DNA of 64,000 bases from Legionellaceae bacterium (GTDB lineage: Bacteria > Pseudomonadota > Gammaproteobacteria > Legionellales > Legionellaceae): assembly GCA_018061965.1 (NCBI GenBank), contig JAGOTG010000002.1, positions 124,001-188,000 of the forward strand, in the 5' to 3' direction. A program made the position numbers and the translations under genes. Positions 54,878 to 64,000 of this stretch are shown here, one piece after another (within the stretch, counting starts at the first letter, position 1; the number at the start of each line of letters is the position of its first letter). The notes beneath the pieces are model-generated. The model worked only from the letters and a program-made list of their open reading frames with translations, searched no databases and was not told the DNA's origin.

Positions 54878-55603
54878 ATGACCATCATCCATGCACAATG
54901 GCCTGCTCCACCGAATATTCGGGCTATCACCACCACCCGCTTGGGCGGTGTAAGCCAAGCTGATTTTTCAGATTGGAATTTGGCGGCGCATGTCGGCGAT
55001 GATCCGGAACATGTTGCCACAAATCGCCGTATCTTGCGTGAAACGTTACAATTACCTAGCGAGCCTATTTGGCTAGAACAAACCCATACTACCCATTGTG
55101 CGGAAGTCGATGCGCCCTTTGACTCCAATGCGGATGCCGCCATCACGCGTCAAAAAAATAACGTCTTAGCCATTATGACCGCTGATTGCTTGCCTATTAT
55201 GCTTTGCGACCAACAAGGGACTGAAATTGCGGCGATTCATGCTGGTTGGCGCGGACTGGCAATGGGGATTGTAGACAATACGCTTGCAAAAATGCACAGT
55301 GCTCCCAGTCAATGTATGGCATGGATCGGGCCAGCAATCTGCGGACGCTGTTATGCGACGGGAGCTGAAGTGTTGGAGCAGTTTATAAGTCGGTATCCTT
55401 ACGCCGCACAAGCATTTACTCAAATTGAAGGCCAATGGTTTGCCGACCTGCCCCAAATGGCTACTTTGATCTTACAAAACCTAGGTATTCAAGCTGTGTA
55501 CCCTTCACATTTGTGCACATTCGAATCCCATTCTCAGTTTTTTTCCTATCGCCGGGCAGCACAAACCGGTAGAATAGCTTCATTGATATGGTTTCAGGAA
55601 TGA
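54878..55603 (+). CDS. pgeF: Purine nucleoside phosphorylase / peptidoglycan editing factor PgeF (YfiH, laccase domain)
   Basis: 241 residues from the ATG at 54878, which has AAGG 6 bases upstream; the longer frame from 54797 would translate an intergenic repeat. Features: TTRLGGVSQADFSDWNLAAHVGDDP, EQTHTTHCAEVD, MTADCLPIMLCD and AIHAGWRGLAMGI, the Cu/Zn-binding DUF152 site. The Escherichia coli protein removes misincorporated L-Ser from peptidoglycan precursors; other members act on purine nucleosides. Confidence 0.9.
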   Translation: MTIIHAQWPAPPNIRAITTTRLGGVSQADFSDWNLAAHVGDDPEHVATNRRILRETLQLPSEPIWLEQTHTTHCAEVDAPFDSNADAAITRQKNNVLAIMTADCLPIMLCDQQGTEIAAIHAGWRGLAMGIVDNTLAKMHSAPSQCMAWIGPAICGRCYATGAEVLEQFISRYPYAAQAFTQIEGQWFADLPQMATLILQNLGIQAVYPSHLCTFESHSQFFSYRRAAQTGRIASLIWFQE

Positions 55604-55605
55604 TT

Positions 55606-56976
55606 ATGATAAAACTTCTTGGCGCAATACTTATTTCTCTCAGTGTTACCTCGGCATATGCTGAGAATCCACTGCCACAGCTACCCTCATTGGCACCGGT
55701 CTTGAAGCCAGTCATGCCAGCTATTGTAAACATTGCGGTCCAGGGGTATGTTTCCTCGCAAGCCCAACCTAATATGGCTGACGAAGGAAGTCCAGACAAA
55801 GCACCACCGACGGGCCCAGCTATGCCCGACAAACCCCGTAAATTTAACAGCATTGGCTCAGGGGTTATCGTTGATCCGCGCCAAGGTTTCATCCTTACCA
55901 ATGATCATGTGATTCGAAATGCGCAAATTATTACCGTCACGCTCAATGATGGGCGCCGCTTGAAAGCAAAAATGATCGGTAACGATCCTGAAACTGACGT
56001 CGCTGTATTAAAAATTGATGCAAAAAATCTTAAATCCTTAGTGATTGGCGATTCGGATAAACTTGACGTCGGCGATTTCGTTGTCGCAATTGGTAACCCA
56101 TTTGGGTTAAACAGTTTTGGAAATAGTCAATCAGCAACCTTTGGGATTGTATCCGCCATCAAGCGCTCGGATCTCAATATTGAAGGCGTAGAAAACTTCA
56201 TTCAGACGGATGCCGCCATCAATCCAGGGAATTCCGGCGGTGCGTTAATCAATATTAAAGGGGAATTAATCGGTATCAACACAGCCATTATTTCGTTATA
56301 TGGCGGCAACGTGGGCATTGGGTTTGCCATTCCGATCAATATGGCCAAAGATGTTGCTCAGCAAATCATCAAATACGGTTCGGTTCATCGTGGATTAATG
56401 GGGATTTTTGTCCAACCGCTGACCCCTGAATTGGCCCAAGCAATGGGATACACGGAGCACACCCAAGGTGCGCTGGTGTCTCAAGTGAATCAAGGCTCTC
56501 CCGCCGAATCGGCAGGGATCAAAGCGGGTGATATCATTACCGCTATCAACGGTACCACTATTACCCAAGCCTCTCAAATCAAAACAGTCATCTCTTTGTT
56601 ACGAGTTGGCAGTGAAGCCACCCTGGTTGTCCAGCGCAATAATAAAGAGCTAAAATTACATGCAGTCGTGACTGACATCAAACAGAATGAGCAGCAATTA
56701 CAAGCCAACAATCCCTTTTTATATGGTTTGGCATTAAGCGATTTCGAGCAAGAGTCTCCACCTCACGGTCGTATTGTGGGTGTCCAAATTGTGGGAGCTT
56801 CAGAAAATTCTGCTGGCTGGCGCGCTGGATTGCGACCAGGTGATGTGCTCATCTCTGCCAACAAGCAACCGACCACCAATACAGAAGCCTTACAAAACAT
56901 TGCGAAACAAAAACAATCTCAATTATTGGTTCAAGTATTACGCGGCGCGGGTGCACTGTACGTATTGATCATATAA
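55606..56976 (+). CDS. degQ: DegQ/DegP-type periplasmic serine protease
   Basis: 456 residues from the ATG at 55606 (AGGA 6 bases upstream; in-frame ATGs at 55588 and 55600 overlap pgeF). Signal peptide about 1-19. Catalytic triad H101 (LTNDHVI), D131 (ETDVAVLKI) and S210 (NPGNSGGAL), then two PDZ domains (about 260-350 and 370-456). It degrades or refolds misfolded envelope proteins. Lacking the long Q-linker of DegP, it is closer to DegQ. Confidence 0.92.
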   Translation: MIKLLGAILISLSVTSAYAENPLPQLPSLAPVLKPVMPAIVNIAVQGYVSSQAQPNMADEGSPDKAPPTGPAMPDKPRKFNSIGSGVIVDPRQGFILTNDHVIRNAQIITVTLNDGRRLKAKMIGNDPETDVAVLKIDAKNLKSLVIGDSDKLDVGDFVVAIGNPFGLNSFGNSQSATFGIVSAIKRSDLNIEGVENFIQTDAAINPGNSGGALINIKGELIGINTAIISLYGGNVGIGFAIPINMAKDVAQQIIKYGSVHRGLMGIFVQPLTPELAQAMGYTEHTQGALVSQVNQGSPAESAGIKAGDIITAINGTTITQASQIKTVISLLRVGSEATLVVQRNNKELKLHAVVTDIKQNEQQLQANNPFLYGLALSDFEQESPPHGRIVGVQIVGASENSAGWRAGLRPGDVLISANKQPTTNTEALQNIAKQKQSQLLVQVLRGAGALYVLII

Positions 56977-56986
56977 GGAACGAAGT

Positions 56987-58477
56987 GTGTTCAGAAGACT
57001 GTTTTTTGGAGAATCGTCAAGCAGAAAATCAGATTTTTCCGTACAGAGAGAGCTCTCTGACAAAAGCGAAGCCAGCGCAATTGCGGGGGGCGGCTCACGT
57101 AAAAGTTTTTTGTTTACGCCGTCACCCTACATTGGGATTAAACTGTCACCTGAACTGAGGAGAGATTTAGAAACATTGCATTTCAGTGCATTAGAAGACG
57201 AGAAATCGCATCAATATAGGCAAATGGAAGCCAAATACACCCGCATTTTAGACCAATTCAAGTTCTGTTTTAATGATTATAAAATCAATAAAAATACCGT
57301 GAACTCCAAAAATATTGCGATCCAAAATTTAATCAAGATTGCTTACTATAATCGAGGAATAGCCCGTTTTGAACAATCAAAATGGACAGCAGCCCTTGAA
57401 GATTTTCATACTCTTTTGCAATTGGATGAAACCCATCTCTATGCATTATTTTACCGCGGTCTCAGCTATACGCGCCTAAACAAGCATAGACTTGCCGACG
57501 CAGACTTTTGCACGGTGCGTGATGCATCCTTAACCTGGAAATTAGATCTTCCTTCTTTGTCGGCAATCGAAACAGGACTATCCTCCGAAGAAGCAGATGT
57601 GCATCTTGTAGGCCAAAACAGCCAATCAATGGGTGCATACGCCTTAAATACTCTGGTCTTTCACGCCCCTGATTCCTTACACTATTTATCGCTGAGTGGG
57701 ACACGAGAAAGCATGACAATAAGCGACGCCTCTCTTTTTTATACCCAAATTCAGGCAAGGTTAGCTTCCAATGCAAAAGCTTTGCTCTCATTAAGCGCAG
57801 AAGCTTTGGTTGAAGAGTTAGGAGACAGCATAACAACAAGAGACGTGTCTCTTTTTAATGCTGCAATTCAAGACAAGTTGGCTTCCAATACCAGAAACTT
57901 GCTCTCATTAACCACAGAAATTTTGGTTGATGAATTAAGCGTGACAATCGCCTATTTCCCACGGTTTCTTGCGAATAATGCCCGTCTGAGAATAGCCATG
58001 AGTCTATTCGACTGGCCAAATGCTAGAGAAATTGCACAATCGATCCTACAAGCATTGCCGCCTCAAGAGACGATGTCGCCTCAAGAAGCATTTGCAGCAT
58101 TCGAACTCAACCAGATTGCACAGCAAGCAGAAGAGGCCATACTGCGGCCTGTAAGGAAGCAACCAGCCAATCCTGCGACTTCCTCCTCTTCTAAAGTTGT
58201 ACCACTAAGCGAAGGAGTAGAACCCTTTTCTCCATCTCTCAGGGAATCAACACAACCGACTCGGCATTTGGAGTCCGAACCATCGTTTTTTAAATCCACA
58301 ACCAATCTAAAGATACCAGCCTCCGTTTCTTCAAATCTCAGGCTAGAAAATTTAGAAGGGTTGCAAAACGGCTCTGTTACCAGAATAAGTGGCCGTCTCG
58401 TAGGACAATTAGAGCCAGAAATGAAAGACGATAGGACGTACCCAAAATACAGAGCTCGAGGAGAATTTAATCTTTAA
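56987..58477 (+). CDS. TPR-like protein with duplicated 39-residue module, possible effector
   Basis: 496 residues from a GTG start at 56987 with AAGGA 8 bases upstream, 10 bases after degQ. Two tetratricopeptide repeats lie at about 119-185 (IAYYNRGIARFEQSKWTAAL, LYALFYRGLSYTRLNKHRLA). Residues about 244-282 and 283-321 are a tandem duplication (SLFYTQIQARLASNAKALLS against SLFNAAIQDKLASNTRNLLS), still visible in the DNA. The last ~110 residues are Ser/Pro-rich. No known family; effector status is inference. Confidence 0.65.
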   Translation: MFRRLFFGESSSRKSDFSVQRELSDKSEASAIAGGGSRKSFLFTPSPYIGIKLSPELRRDLETLHFSALEDEKSHQYRQMEAKYTRILDQFKFCFNDYKINKNTVNSKNIAIQNLIKIAYYNRGIARFEQSKWTAALEDFHTLLQLDETHLYALFYRGLSYTRLNKHRLADADFCTVRDASLTWKLDLPSLSAIETGLSSEEADVHLVGQNSQSMGAYALNTLVFHAPDSLHYLSLSGTRESMTISDASLFYTQIQARLASNAKALLSLSAEALVEELGDSITTRDVSLFNAAIQDKLASNTRNLLSLTTEILVDELSVTIAYFPRFLANNARLRIAMSLFDWPNAREIAQSILQALPPQETMSPQEAFAAFELNQIAQQAEEAILRPVRKQPANPATSSSSKVVPLSEGVEPFSPSLRESTQPTRHLESEPSFFKSTTNLKIPASVSSNLRLENLEGLQNGSVTRISGRLVGQLEPEMKDDRTYPKYRARGEFNL

Positions 58478-58534
58478 TGCGGGAGTGTATCTCCCCAGCA
58501 CGTCATCCTGAATTTTCCCAAAACAAAAACCAGT

Positions 58535-58604
58535 CAGGACTTACGCAAAAATCCGAATTAAAGACTCAATCCAACGAAGAGAGCGGGGTTCTGCGTAAGT
58601 CCTG
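58535..58604. repeat. MITE-like repeat, ACTTACGCAAA family, shortened copy
   Basis: CAGGACTTACGCA and TGCGTAAGTCCTG are perfect 13-bp inverted ends of a 70-bp unit that lacks the middle of the 115-bp element at 34055-34169. A CGTCATCCTGAA fragment (58500-58511) lies just before it. Confidence 0.75.
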
Positions 58605-58691
58605 CCAGTAAATTTAAAGCCCCCCAACAAAAATCCAAACCTTGTCTATACTTAGCTATATAGAACTGCTTAAAAGTATGTTGGGCTATTT

Positions 58692-61600
58692 ATGGACTAT
58701 CAAAAGTTTTTGAATGACATTGAAGGCATTAACTTTGCTCCAGAGCTTGCGATTAATATTCAAAACTTTCTCTCTGCCAGCGCCAAAGCTGCCATAGATG
58801 AGGATATCCGATTACTAGAAACAAGAATTAGCACGCTTCCTAAGCTCGCAGCTCAACAAGATCAAGAGGCTATGCAGGTATTAGAACAGCAGATGAAGAA
58901 TGACCTTCAAGAGTTAAAGGACATATCACAAAGATTAGAGACAAAATTAACGGGTGAGAGTATCGATCTCCGTCGGTTGCCACCCAACTTCATTCCGCAG
59001 TTTGCCTGGCCATTTCGTAATGTGAAGCATTTGCAAAGTACATTAAAGAATGCACCTGCCATCATCAAACAGTTCGAAGCCGATTTTATTCTTGCACTAT
59101 TGGCGAATCTTAAGACTCAAGACGAATTACAAATCCAACTTGAAGATTTATCTGATGAATCGCTACAAGGTCTCATCCTCAGTTCTACAGAGACTTATGA
59201 ACGAGCCCAACGAGAACAAGATGATCGTTTGCGCAACCAAGCACAAAATTTAGCGCAACTAGCCGCACTAGTCATCATCAAACGTCAATGTATCCCAATA
59301 ATAGTTAGCACAACCATAACCAATCCAAGTCAAACTTATACTCAGTTGTTAGAGAATTTAAAAATCCAGATCCCTGACGTCGGGTCTTCTACTATTTTAG
59401 ATAGTATTAGCAGTAATCAAGTTTCGCTTGATCCACAGGATCCTGAACAACGTAAAGTAACTATCAACCAATTGCTTTTTTCAACAAGAGCCCATTTACG
59501 ATTAAACAATCTCTCATGGCGTGACCCCAAACAAAGGGCAATCATGCTACCCAGTCGTCATCTATTTCAACGACTTCGTTTTGGCCAAGAAGACCGCCGC
59601 GTTTACAGTGAGATACGCAAAAAAAATCTAAAAAAAGATTTGTTTATGGCGAGATCTATTTACGATATTCAACAATTTAAAACAGATGGCATTTCTGATA
59701 TGGCATTTGCGCAAATTGAGGAAAGACATTACAAAAAACAAATCAAAGCAAGAATAAACCAAAATCAACAACAAGGCACTGCACATTTATTCTACCATTA
59801 TTATGGTAAACATGCTGAATACAAAGCGACAGCAAGATATAAAAAGATATCAGCAAAAGAAACCGGAAATCTAACTGGAGAAGAAAAAGAATTAAAACAG
59901 TTAGCAAGTCGACTTGACCATTATGCTAAAATTTCATCAGATTTAACCTCCGCCCCAGCTTTTTCTGAATTATCACTAGCGCAGGTTCTCTTTATAAAAG
60001 AACACGTTACAGTAAGCCCACTGCCTACCCTATTAAGAGCCATATCATCCGACAACAAAGCCAATCAATACGCCACTATTATCATCTCGCAAAGCCTAAT
60101 TGAAACAATTAGGACTAGACTACATCGTCTCTCCAGGGAGTACCCGCTTGCAAGCGAAATAGCAGGGGAGCTTAACAACAACCCAGGACTGGACGACAGA
60201 AATAGAACAAAAGTCGAGCTTTTAGAAAGTGCTTATACAATACATAATTTAGAAACCATTTTTTCTAGTCAAAAACAAGCAAAAGCCAATATACCATGCC
60301 CAGAACCTTCTATCACCATAGCTGAAGATGGAACCATTACAGTCGAATTAAATTATTTTCCTAAACTGGCAGACATTACAAAAAAAAATGCGTTAGTTGG
60401 TAAAATAAAGCTTGGGTGCGCCTATCCTCCTCCGCCTATTAATAATATTGAAACGAATGTTGGCGAATTTATCTCTAGAGAAGGCGGAACATCTGTTGAA
60501 AGAGGAGAATTCACTGGCAAAGATTTAGATCAGATTAGAACAAAAATAGCCGCATCACGTTCCTTCTCTAATATTAGCGCGGTTCTTACAAAATTTGATG
60601 CAGCCGTTAAAGAACTTAAAAAAAGCATTAGCCCACCCCGCACATCCATAGACGATTTACAAATAAGTGATAATCAAGACAATGCCAGAATCCGTGCTTT
60701 ATTAGAATTAAGAGCTTTTTTTATTTATGCCCGTACTCTATCTGGAAAAAGTAAACTTGCTCCAGAAAGTGGTCTAAAAGCGCAAGAAACAAAACTCCAA
60801 ACATTATTTGATCAAATTGATCAAGGTGATTACCGTAGTGCTTGTCAAACCAGGAATATAGATAAAACGATTGGTGACACATTTACTTGGATTAAAGGGT
60901 TACCGGGTGCTCCAATGCCTCAGGAGTGCCTCGGAACCTATAACAAAGCAGCTAAAATCTCGCTCTCTGCATCTCAACGTACAACCGCATCAGAGGCACT
61001 GGATCTTGCATTGGATTCATCTAATTTCTCAGACCGAGAAAAAAAATCACAACTCACTGGTTTTTTTCAAAAGAAATATAGTGGCCAACCTCCTACAACC
61101 CAAGAACAAGCTATTGAACTTGTTTTTCAAGCTGAGTATGGCTCAGAAATGGCGAGAGACGCCCTTGGTGTTGATCAGAATGAAGCGCTGGGTGACATCG
61201 CAACCATGGCACATGAATATGTAGAATTTTCTGAACGCACAGAACATGGTGAATTTTCTATTAGTCCTGACGAGGAACATGTTTACCTAGATGCTTTAGC
61301 AATAATTTCTGAAACAATTGAGACTAAAAAAGGACAATTGGGCAATCTCGATAAAGTAGCATTCAAACTCAAACATACAGGTAGCAAGAGAGCCAAACTT
61401 ACTATCACAGGCGAAAATGGGGTACCTATTGAAACCAGTATTAAGCTATCTGCCCCATTGCCATACTCTTTAAGCAAATCGAAGGAAAGCGATCACATTC
61501 TAATATCCTACGGCGGAAGCCGCGGAGCAGTTGCCCTCTTACCTCGCACAGAAAAAAGTCGGTATTTCACCAATTGGCGGCTGTATGGTGTTGGTCAATA

Positions 61601-64000
61601 TGGTACCGTAAAACGGCTGGATGACTTCGTCACAGGGGAAGGATCCGTCGTCAAATCTGGCTTCATTGCTAAAGGGGCACTCTCTACCTATGATGAGAGC
61701 TTACGCCAAGATCCCCTCTATCGCGCCATGACGTCTCGCGATGACGATCCCGACTTGGAATTTACGATACTCGAGGCCCTCTCAGAGGCCAAAAACAGAG
61801 TCAATCCCAGCATTACCGAACATTACGAATACAGCGCTGAACGTGAGAAAGATAAACAGATGTTTGCTCAGGGCTTAATACCAGAACGGTTTAAAGTGCT
61901 GCAACCGCTTGCCAAAGGGATGTCTTACAAAGACATGACCGACTCCCATTTGAGCAATTATGGGAAAGGCGACCTAAATTACCATAGACCGCCTCAGATT
62001 GAACCATCTCTGGAACGCAGTGATCTAAAAGACAGTTTGGCATTGGCCACTGCCATTGCTGAAAAGGCAGCTGAATATCGCACATTAGGTTTCACCCACA
62101 ATGATCTCAAACCAGAAAATTTTATGACCCGCCGTCGACCTGATGGTAGTTATATTGTGGAATTCATTGATTGGGCCACTGCGGGATTTGTTCAACATGT
62201 AGTTCCTACCCGAGAGGAAAGTACAAATCCGCAACAACTTTTCAAGCGATTATTTGGGGTCGAACCAAGGCCAGCCCCACAGACAGATAGCAACGGTACT
62301 ACCTATACCGCTGAGGGCGGACGTTTTCTAAACTATAAAGGTGGGAACGCCCGGTATGGCGTCAATCCCAGTTTAGAAATTTTACATGGTAAACGAAATT
62401 GTACTTTGCCGTATATTGGACCGAAAGTGGTCGAACTAGGAGAAGATTACGCAGACTCGGCACAAGATGCAGGCGTTAAAGATCCTCAATTCACGACACA
62501 CTTAGAAAGCAATGCTGCTGCTATGGATGACTGGGCGTTGACAGCACTTAGTTTCGGTATTTGTAATCGCAAAGCCTATTTTAAACTAGCGCACGGACGT
62601 GCGGTAATGGATTATACTGTCCCTGGCGTCATTGATGCGGTAGGCAACGATCTGGTAATCAAAGATGCCACATTGTTTAACGAGTATTTCTCACCTGAAG
62701 ACCAAGACCACTTAGATCTAGAGTCCGCCAATATTGATGAGAACCCTCAAGCAGTCATGTATATTCCCTCCACTGAACGAGAAGGGCAACCGATACACCT
62801 GTATCAAAAATTAAAGAATGCGCTGCGAGATAGAAGCACTCCTGATGATATACAAGAACGACTACGCTCGGTACTCACCATAGTGCATGAAAGTGTTGCA
62901 AATGGAACAGGGCTGCGTCTTGCAGCATTACAGGCTCAATTAAAAATAGCCTCTGACTGTTTGCATGAGATTGAACAACGAAAAATTGCGCAAGAAACTC
63001 TGCAAAAATCTCAGGCATTCAACGCGGTGCTTCGACAATTTTCAGGTCCTAGCATCGAAGCGACCCAACTACTCGTTAGTTCAGATCGAAATACCGAATT
63101 AAAAAATATAGAAATTCTTTGTACCTACCCTTCAACCTCTTATGATCCCGAAGCGCATGATCCTGTTGAGGATGTGCTTGCTGTGCTTCAGCAATTAGAT
63201 GCACAATGGTTTTCAACCAATATATTAAAAAACGGTGATCGTTCCACTTTACGCAATTTACTGCAATTAACCATCGAACATCAACAACCCAGAATTTTAA
63301 CCGCCCTGCTTGAAAAATTAAGTGATGATCCCCAATTATATGAATTGATAGCAGAACAAGGTTTGCTGCAGTATGCATTACAACAGGGTATGACAGCCAA
63401 TGCTAAAGAAATGATTGCTGCGTTAATGGCTTCTCGTAAAAATAAAGCTGATATTTTAAATCTTTTGTTAGCAACTTATGGTCCAGGCGACGACAAACCC
63501 TATATTACCTGGAACAAAAATGCATTACACACCGCTATTCGCAACAATAACCGCGAACAATTATCTCTGATTCTTGAGTATTTACCTGCGACTGGAGAGG
63601 AACTGAATCCTCGTGATCGCCAAGCCATTTGCGAAGCATTGTATTTTTCTGCTGATTTATTAAACGCTGATTTTTTTCAAACTATATTGGAACAATACAA
63701 TACCAAAAACCCAAGACATCCCATTACAACCCAAGAGATCCTATCTATTCATGATCAAGGGGGTACCTGTCCATATCATTTCTTCTTAAGGGAAACCAGC
63801 ACAAATAGCAGTATTCCTTGGGAAGAGTTACAGGAGTTAGCTGGAGATGCACAGGAAGAAAAGAGAAATGCAGTAAAAGGATTCTTAACTGAGCTCCCCC
63901 ACCCTTTCGTCATCGCAGCAATCAATCATAATTTTGAGGGACTCTTTAAGTTAATGGAGCTTGCTCGATCAGGCGTGCTCAGCCCAGAAGAAGATCGGAG
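58692..64000 (+). CDS. Giant protein with eukaryotic-like kinase domain (partial, at least 1769 residues)
   Basis: The frame starts at the ATG at 58692 (MDYQKFLNDIEGINF) and stays open, codon by codon, to the window edge, so the stop lies outside. Residues ~1-90 look coiled-coil. A protein-kinase domain is visible: Gly-rich loop G966-V-G968-Q-Y-G971-T-V, candidate Lys K988 (SVVKSG), catalytic loop H1136-N-D1138-L-K-P-E-N1143 and D1160-W-A in place of DFG. Around 1515-1640 are paired helices of ankyrin type (LLQLTIEHQQPRILTALLEKL, ALHTAIRNNNREQLSLILEYL). Probable secreted effector; delivery is inferred. Confidence 0.8.
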   Translation, partial: MDYQKFLNDIEGINFAPELAINIQNFLSASAKAAIDEDIRLLETRISTLPKLAAQQDQEAMQVLEQQMKNDLQELKDISQRLETKLTGESIDLRRLPPNFIPQFAWPFRNVKHLQSTLKNAPAIIKQFEADFILALLANLKTQDELQIQLEDLSDESLQGLILSSTETYERAQREQDDRLRNQAQNLAQLAALVIIKRQCIPIIVSTTITNPSQTYTQLLENLKIQIPDVGSSTILDSISSNQVSLDPQDPEQRKVTINQLLFSTRAHLRLNNLSWRDPKQRAIMLPSRHLFQRLRFGQEDRRVYSEIRKKNLKKDLFMARSIYDIQQFKTDGISDMAFAQIEERHYKKQIKARINQNQQQGTAHLFYHYYGKHAEYKATARYKKISAKETGNLTGEEKELKQLASRLDHYAKISSDLTSAPAFSELSLAQVLFIKEHVTVSPLPTLLRAISSDNKANQYATIIISQSLIETIRTRLHRLSREYPLASEIAGELNNNPGLDDRNRTKVELLESAYTIHNLETIFSSQKQAKANIPCPEPSITIAEDGTITVELNYFPKLADITKKNALVGKIKLGCAYPPPPINNIETNVGEFISREGGTSVERGEFTGKDLDQIRTKIAASRSFSNISAVLTKFDAAVKELKKSISPPRTSIDDLQISDNQDNARIRALLELRAFFIYARTLSGKSKLAPESGLKAQETKLQTLFDQIDQGDYRSACQTRNIDKTIGDTFTWIKGLPGAPMPQECLGTYNKAAKISLSASQRTTASEALDLALDSSNFSDREKKSQLTGFFQKKYSGQPPTTQEQAIELVFQAEYGSEMARDALGVDQNEALGDIATMAHEYVEFSERTEHGEFSISPDEEHVYLDALAIISETIETKKGQLGNLDKVAFKLKHTGSKRAKLTITGENGVPIETSIKLSAPLPYSLSKSKESDHILISYGGSRGAVALLPRTEKSRYFTNWRLYGVGQYGTVKRLDDFVTGEGSVVKSGFIAKGALSTYDESLRQDPLYRAMTSRDDDPDLEFTILEALSEAKNRVNPSITEHYEYSAEREKDKQMFAQGLIPERFKVLQPLAKGMSYKDMTDSHLSNYGKGDLNYHRPPQIEPSLERSDLKDSLALATAIAEKAAEYRTLGFTHNDLKPENFMTRRRPDGSYIVEFIDWATAGFVQHVVPTREESTNPQQLFKRLFGVEPRPAPQTDSNGTTYTAEGGRFLNYKGGNARYGVNPSLEILHGKRNCTLPYIGPKVVELGEDYADSAQDAGVKDPQFTTHLESNAAAMDDWALTALSFGICNRKAYFKLAHGRAVMDYTVPGVIDAVGNDLVIKDATLFNEYFSPEDQDHLDLESANIDENPQAVMYIPSTEREGQPIHLYQKLKNALRDRSTPDDIQERLRSVLTIVHESVANGTGLRLAALQAQLKIASDCLHEIEQRKIAQETLQKSQAFNAVLRQFSGPSIEATQLLVSSDRNTELKNIEILCTYPSTSYDPEAHDPVEDVLAVLQQLDAQWFSTNILKNGDRSTLRNLLQLTIEHQQPRILTALLEKLSDDPQLYELIAEQGLLQYALQQGMTANAKEMIAALMASRKNKADILNLLLATYGPGDDKPYITWNKNALHTAIRNNNREQLSLILEYLPATGEELNPRDRQAICEALYFSADLLNADFFQTILEQYNTKNPRHPITTQEILSIHDQGGTCPYHFFLRETSTNSSIPWEELQELAGDAQEEKRNAVKGFLTELPHPFVIAAINHNFEGLFKLMELARSGVLSPEEDR

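Noticed and set aside
59050..59253. Short plus-strand frames inside 58.7-64 kb (59050, 60871) and minus-strand frames (61283, 61891, 63076)
   Set aside because: All lie inside the single 5.3-kb open frame of the giant protein and show no domain or ribosome-binding site.

Overview
The window looks like chromosomal DNA from a host-associated gammaproteobacterium, most plausibly of the order Legionellales (Legionella, Coxiella or Berkiella type). Core genes are gammaproteobacterial in sequence and order (pgsA followed by tRNA-Gly, tRNA-Cys and tRNA-Leu; prmB beside smrB; rluD followed by pgeF). They alternate with genes encoding eukaryotic-like domains: an ecto-NTPDase, a Ras/Rab-like GTPase, a SET domain, ankyrin and TPR proteins, a probable ADP-ribosyltransferase, a PARG and a giant protein kinase. 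That mix is typical of bacteria that deliver effectors into eukaryotic cells. No secretion-system gene is present here, so delivery is inference. The genus cannot be fixed from the sequence alone.

Layout. 1-5.8 kb: two unrecognised proteins, a 45-residue basic protein, a 164-bp inverted repeat, an orphan FixJ-type response regulator, an NTPDase and a membrane-anchored unknown. 6-11.5 kb: comEC, then prfC, separated by a scrambled zone holding a duplicated prfC 3' end, a Cys-rich secreted protein and a small paralogue fragment. 11.6-14.6 kb: a three-gene acyl-CoA (valine-type) degradation operon. 14.7-22.1 kb: recQ, mrp, a 2OG-oxygenase-like gene, an ATP-grasp gene, an acetyltransferase interrupted by a stop codon, and parE. 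22.2-22.7 kb: a GIY-YIG gene bracketed by 60-bp inverted repeats. 22.8-36 kb is accessory-rich: GTPase, TPR and VWA proteins, an arginase/ornithine cyclodeaminase pair, small secreted or basic proteins, a BASS transporter, a SET protein, then the ART-like and PARG genes. 35.4-44.5 kb is housekeeping: Trm112-like, tsaB, yoaA, fdxA, 2H phosphoesterase, three tRNAs, pgsA, HAD phosphatase, rluC, rne. 44.8-48 kb: a membrane unknown, an ankyrin protein resembling LegA3/AnkH, and an Ig-like protein. 48-57 kb: asd, prmB, smrB, an MFS transporter, miaB, rluD, pgeF, degQ-type protease. 57-64 kb: a TPR protein and an open frame of at least 1769 codons with a kinase domain, cut by the window edge.

Intergenic spaces carry several families of palindromic or MITE-like repeats, each in multiple copies; one copy lies in frame inside smrB. 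The most notable items are the giant kinase, the adjacent ART-like/PARG pair, the GIY-YIG inverted-repeat element, the acetyltransferase with an in-frame TGA, and the duplicated prfC tail between 12-bp direct repeats.
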